In this document: piece after piece, positions 63,654-64,000 of the stretch
Numbering within the stretch: the stretch's first letter is position 1
Layout: the number at the start of each line of letters is the position of its first letter
NCBI RefSeq assembly: GCF_000091325.1
Contig: NC_014012.1
Location: 1,364,001 to 1,428,000 of the forward strand
DNA: 64,000 nt
DNA from: Shewanella violacea DSS12
GTDB taxonomy: Bacteria > Pseudomonadota > Gammaproteobacteria > Enterobacterales > Shewanellaceae
Reading direction: 5' to 3'
The notes under the pieces: model-generated
What the model saw: only the letters and a program-made list of their open reading frames with translations
Databases searched by the model: none
Told to the model about the DNA's origin: nothing
Made by a program: the position numbers and the translations under genes

Positions 63654-64000
63654 GCTAAAGTAGAACAATGTTTGTAGGGAGCTTAAGAGTGGGGCGGAGC
63701 CTAATGAATACCGATCGTTTCAAGAGTCTTATATTTTTATCTTGCGGAGTAAAGATCCATTTTATCGAATTTCACATTATATAAGCAGCATCCTAGGTGC
63801 TGCCTATTCTCTGTTTGAGTTTTTTTAGAAGTAATCATAAATTGTTTATTTTGTACTGACAACTAGCCTCTGGTTTCACTTGCTTGAATCATTTTATCCT
63901 TCGAACTCATCCTTCGAACTCATCCTCTGTCTAGGTCTTTCTGCAGTAATTCTCAATGGCTTATTTTTACTGACCACTAGAGTTTCTGGTTTTACTTACT
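63654..64000. repeat. Gene-free end of window with imperfect direct repeats
   Basis: Two copies of a unit containing TACTGACAACTAG...TCTGGTTT (about 63835-63885) and TACTGACCACTAG...TCTGGTTT (about 63945-64000) lie about 112 bp apart. Between them a 13-mer, TCCTTCGAACTCA, is repeated twice in tandem (63898-63923). No gene is seen. Confidence 0.6.

Noticed and set aside
1..64000. tRNA, rRNA or CRISPR arrays
   Set aside because: I found no segment with tRNA arms, rRNA signatures or regularly spaced short repeats on either strand.

Overview
The window looks like a chromosomal segment from a marine gammaproteobacterium, most likely a Shewanella. The evidence is gene content and order: a complete pfaRABCD operon plus pfaE for omega-3 polyunsaturated fatty acid (EPA-type) synthesis, a TapY1/TapY2-like pair, a PepSY/PhoP-like/PhoQ-like operon, a rhombosortase-type GlyGly-CTERM protein, a Fur-box TonB receptor, queF next to syd, and several small gammaproteobacterial DUF proteins.

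Layout. 1-6.8 kb: the 3' part of an RND pump gene, then a PilY1/TapY1-like pilus adhesin and a TapY2-like protein. 6.9-9.4 kb (minus): PepSY protein, PhoP-like regulator and PhoQ-like kinase. 9.7-13.6 kb: GlyGly-CTERM anchored protein and a Fur-box siderophore receptor. 13.8-22.1 kb: an M20 amidohydrolase, an AhpD-like protein divergent from a LysR regulator, a membrane-anchored TPR protein, small Zn-ribbon and lipoprotein genes, and a penicillin-acylase-family Ntn hydrolase.

22.3-31.1 kb is an accessory island that I read as a decayed chromosomal integron. Its right end keeps the last 26 or so codons of an integron integrase, including the tyrosine of TTQIYTHVLGQ. To the left lie minus-strand cassette-type genes (trypsin-like protease, two unknown proteins, one with a possible transglutaminase triad) separated by attC-like sites, one of which carries the gene's stop codon in its core. 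The array is interrupted by a frameshifted IS91-type element (tyrosine recombinase plus Y2 transposase) and a REP-associated (RAYT) transposase whose 5' flank is duplicated about 1 kb upstream. A GNAT acetyltransferase and two cold-shock genes sit in the same island.

31.1-54.5 kb is the PUFA region. A strong terminator separates the island from pfaD. pfaR, pfaA (KS-MAT-6xACP-KR-DH), pfaB and pfaC (KS-CLF-DH-DH) are translationally coupled on the minus strand; pfaD follows after a gap of about 140 bp holding two hairpins. Divergently come an EF-G paralogue, a CCGSCS-motif peptide and pfaE, the phosphopantetheinyl transferase that activates the six ACPs. 54.5-64 kb: outer-membrane porin, alkylsulfatase with divergent LysR regulator, queF, syd, DUF2310, a coiled-coil protein, DUF3192 lipoprotein, DUF2789 and a GNAT protein.

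All calls come from reading the sequence and remembered family features. No database search was possible.
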